A DNA stretch of 8,414 nt, taken from positions 1-8,414 of the forward strand of contig CAJMRZ010000055.1 in the NCBI GenBank assembly GCA_905215945.1. Reading direction: 5' to 3'. Below the pieces are notes generated by a model, which saw nothing but the letters and a program-made list of their open reading frames with translations, was not told the origin of the DNA and made no database searches. Positions 7,337 through 8,414 of the stretch are shown one piece after another. Source of the DNA: an uncultured bacterium. GTDB lineage: Bacteria; Actinomycetota; Coriobacteriia; Coriobacteriales; Coriobacteriaceae. The number at the start of each line of letters is the position of its first letter. The stretch's first letter is position 1. Position numbers and translations under genes: made by a program.

Positions 7337-8179
7337 CTACGCGATGGTTGCGCTGTAGGAGGCGACGTCCTCGTAGGAATCGGTCAGGTAGGCGTCGATG
7401 CCGATGGTCGTGTTGACCAGGTCGTCAAGGCTGTCAAGCTCGCCGTTCGAGAACGTGAATTCCTCGGTGGCGTTGGTGCCGGGCATCAGGTGAGCCGAGA
7501 ACCAGGGTTCCTTCATAGTGCCGTTGACGTTGGTCTTGCCGGAAGGAGCGTAGAAGGTCAGGTCCTTGTCGCTCTTGTTGGTGATGTTGACGACAAAGCC
7601 GATATCGCCCCAGTCGTCCTTGAACTTCTCGGTGATGGTGATGGTGCACAAATCGTCATCGGCGACGGTAACGGCGGGGGAGATTTCGACGCTCTGGACA
7701 TCGTCGTCTTCGACGGCCTCATCGATCTCCTCTTCCTTCTCGGCCGCCTCGCGATCCTTCTTCACCGTGCCGGACAGATCCTTGTCGGACTTGGTGAAGA
7801 TAAGCTTGTCGCCGTCCACCTCAAGGACGAGCTTGTCGTCCTTGAGCTTCAGGTCGTGCGACTCGTCTTCGGCGGTGATGGTTACGGTGGTGGCGTCCTT
7901 TGCCTCCCATTTAAGGTCGACGACTTCAAGGAACAGGTCGAGGGCGCCTGTACCGTCCTCATCGAGAATCAGGATGCAGTGGACACCCCAATCCTCGAGC
8001 ATCTTCATGTACTCATCGGTCAGCTCTTCGCCCTCCATGGTTCCACCCGAGAGTTCCCAGCTGCCGACGAAGTTGGCCTTGGGGTCTTTGCCGCCGCCGC
8101 TGCAGCCCGTCAGGGCAAAGGCGAGCGCCAGGACGCATGTCAGAAATGCGAGTACGGACTTTTTGAACGTTGTCTTCAT
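7337..8179 (-). CDS. Secreted acidic lipoprotein, two-domain, function unknown
   Basis: A 280-aa predicted lipoprotein: basic start MKTTFKKS, hydrophobic segment (9-22) and lipobox LTGC with lipidated Cys26, followed by a SGGGKDPKA linker, so it should be anchored on the outer face of the membrane. Residues about 36-130 (NFVGSWELSG, then alternating beta strands with GTGALDL, TTVTITAED, KLVLEVDGDKLIF) resemble small lipocalin-like domains that begin with a GxW motif. A charged Lys/Glu/Asp linker (131-163) leads to a second beta-rich domain (165-280) with FVVNITNKSDKDLTFY, like the immunoglobulin-type folds of DUF4352-like lipoproteins. The ATG at 8179 follows a strong AAAGGAGG by 5 nt; the in-frame extension upstream to 8368 is antisense to the zinc-ribbon gene's frame and lacks such a site. 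Domain assignments are by resemblance only. Role unknown. Confidence 0.88.
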   Translation of the reverse strand: MKTTFKKSVLAFLTCVLALAFALTGCSGGGKDPKANFVGSWELSGGTMEGEELTDEYMKMLEDWGVHCILILDEDGTGALDLFLEVVDLKWEAKDATTVTITAEDESHDLKLKDDKLVLEVDGDKLIFTKSDKDLSGTVKKDREAAEKEEEIDEAVEDDDVQSVEISPAVTVADDDLCTITITEKFKDDWGDIGFVVNITNKSDKDLTFYAPSGKTNVNGTMKEPWFSAHLMPGTNATEEFTFSNGELDSLDDLVNTTIGIDAYLTDSYEDVASYSATIA

Positions 8180-8218
8180 GGTGTCCTCCTTTATCGAACG
8201 AAACCCATAGAAGCAAAT

Positions 8219-8240
8219 GCGGGGGTGGCGGATCCCCCGC
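8219..8240 (-). terminator. Hairpin in the gap between zinc-ribbon and lipoprotein genes
   Basis: GCGGGGG (8219-8225) pairs perfectly with CCCCCGC (8234-8240) around an 8-nt loop, within the 80-nt gap. On the minus strand it is followed by ATTTGCTTCTA, a weak T-rich run. It could end or attenuate transcription from the zinc-ribbon gene. No good separate promoter for the lipoprotein was found after it, so read-through is possible. Confidence 0.4.
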
Positions 8241-8259
8241 CAATTACCAGATAGAGGGG

Positions 8260-8414
8260 CTAGGGCCTGGGCGTTCCGCAGTTGCTGCAGAACTTGCCGC
8301 CGTTTTCGTTGCCGCAGTTGGGACAGAACCACTTGGTCGGTGCCGGGACGGGCGCGGGGCTGCCGCACTCGGAGCAGAACTTGCCGGTGTTGGTGGCGCC
8401 GCAGCTGCAGGTCC
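8260..8414 (-). CDS. C-terminus of a double zinc-ribbon protein (partial; possibly SPFH/YdjI-like)
   Basis: The last 50 residues of a gene that enters from beyond the right edge are visible, reading on the minus strand from 8412 to the TAG at 8260-8262. Two short zinc ribbons are clear: TCSCGATNTGKFCSECG and FCPNCGNENGGKFCSNCG, joined by a Pro/Ala-rich linker (SPAPVPAPTK) and ending in TPRP. Each has four cysteines as two CxC or CxxC pairs, suitable for one Zn ion. From general knowledge, such CG..N.GKFC..CG tails end the bacterial SPFH-domain/virion-core-like (YdjI-type) proteins and some other membrane-associated proteins. The upstream domain is outside the window, so this identity is a guess. 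The gene lies on the same strand as the lipoprotein, 80 nt upstream of it. Confidence 0.75.
   Translation of the reverse strand, partial: TCSCGATNTGKFCSECGSPAPVPAPTKWFCPNCGNENGGKFCSNCGTPRP

Noticed and set aside
7301..8254. Long plus-strand open frame (317 codons) opposite the lipoprotein
   Set aside because: No ribosome site and low-complexity Val/Leu/Asp/Gly content typical of the reverse complement of a GC-rich acidic gene; the minus-strand gene has signal peptide, lipobox and ribosome site.
8180..8368. Upstream extension of the lipoprotein to 343 residues
   Set aside because: It would bury the signal peptide and lipobox 60 residues inside the protein and run over the zinc-ribbon coding end; the ATG at 8179 has a perfect AAAGGAGG.

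Overview
The window looks like chromosomal DNA from a GC-rich, actinobacterial-type gut anaerobe, most likely a Collinsella-like member of the Coriobacteriia. This is an inference from codon use, the style of the 6-phospho-beta-glucosidase, the 7TM sensor/NarL-type signalling genes and the zinc-ribbon tail at the right edge. No 16S rRNA or other firm taxonomic marker is present.

Layout, left to right. (1) Positions 1-1516 hold a minus-strand AAA-type ATPase gene (93-1199) bracketed by copies of a compound intergenic repeat. The repeat consists of a TGTTACAGATCGAGACA hairpin arm followed by a GGTGCCTGTCC-loop palindrome. The ATPase has a lower GC content by eye than its neighbours and a purine-rich leader, so it reads like a one-gene accessory insert. 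(2) Positions 1599-3162 are a self-contained transcription unit: promoter candidate, GH1 6-phospho-beta-glucosidase (1664-3094), strong hairpin terminator. (3) Positions 3215-7286 are a tightly coupled three-gene signalling operon with 4-nt overlaps (GTGA, ATGA). It encodes a multi-pass membrane protein with a 7TM-type sensor and a kinase-like tail lacking catalytic motifs, then an active-looking NarL/DesK-type membrane histidine kinase, then a NarL/LuxR-type response regulator. The operon ends at a 15-bp hairpin shared with the convergent next gene. (4) Positions 7337-8414 carry two minus-strand genes: a secreted acidic lipoprotein (7337-8179) and, running off the window edge, the C-terminus of a protein with two CxxC zinc ribbons (8260-8414).

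How the genes may work together: the operon is probably a three-component system. The pseudokinase-like 7TM protein would sense a ligand and steer the second kinase, which carries the HD...Q residues expected of a bifunctional kinase/phosphatase and would control the DNA-binding regulator. The window does not show which genes the regulator controls. The glucosidase is separated from the operon by a terminator, and no PTS transporter lies beside it here. No tRNA, rRNA, CRISPR array, integrase or transposase is visible.
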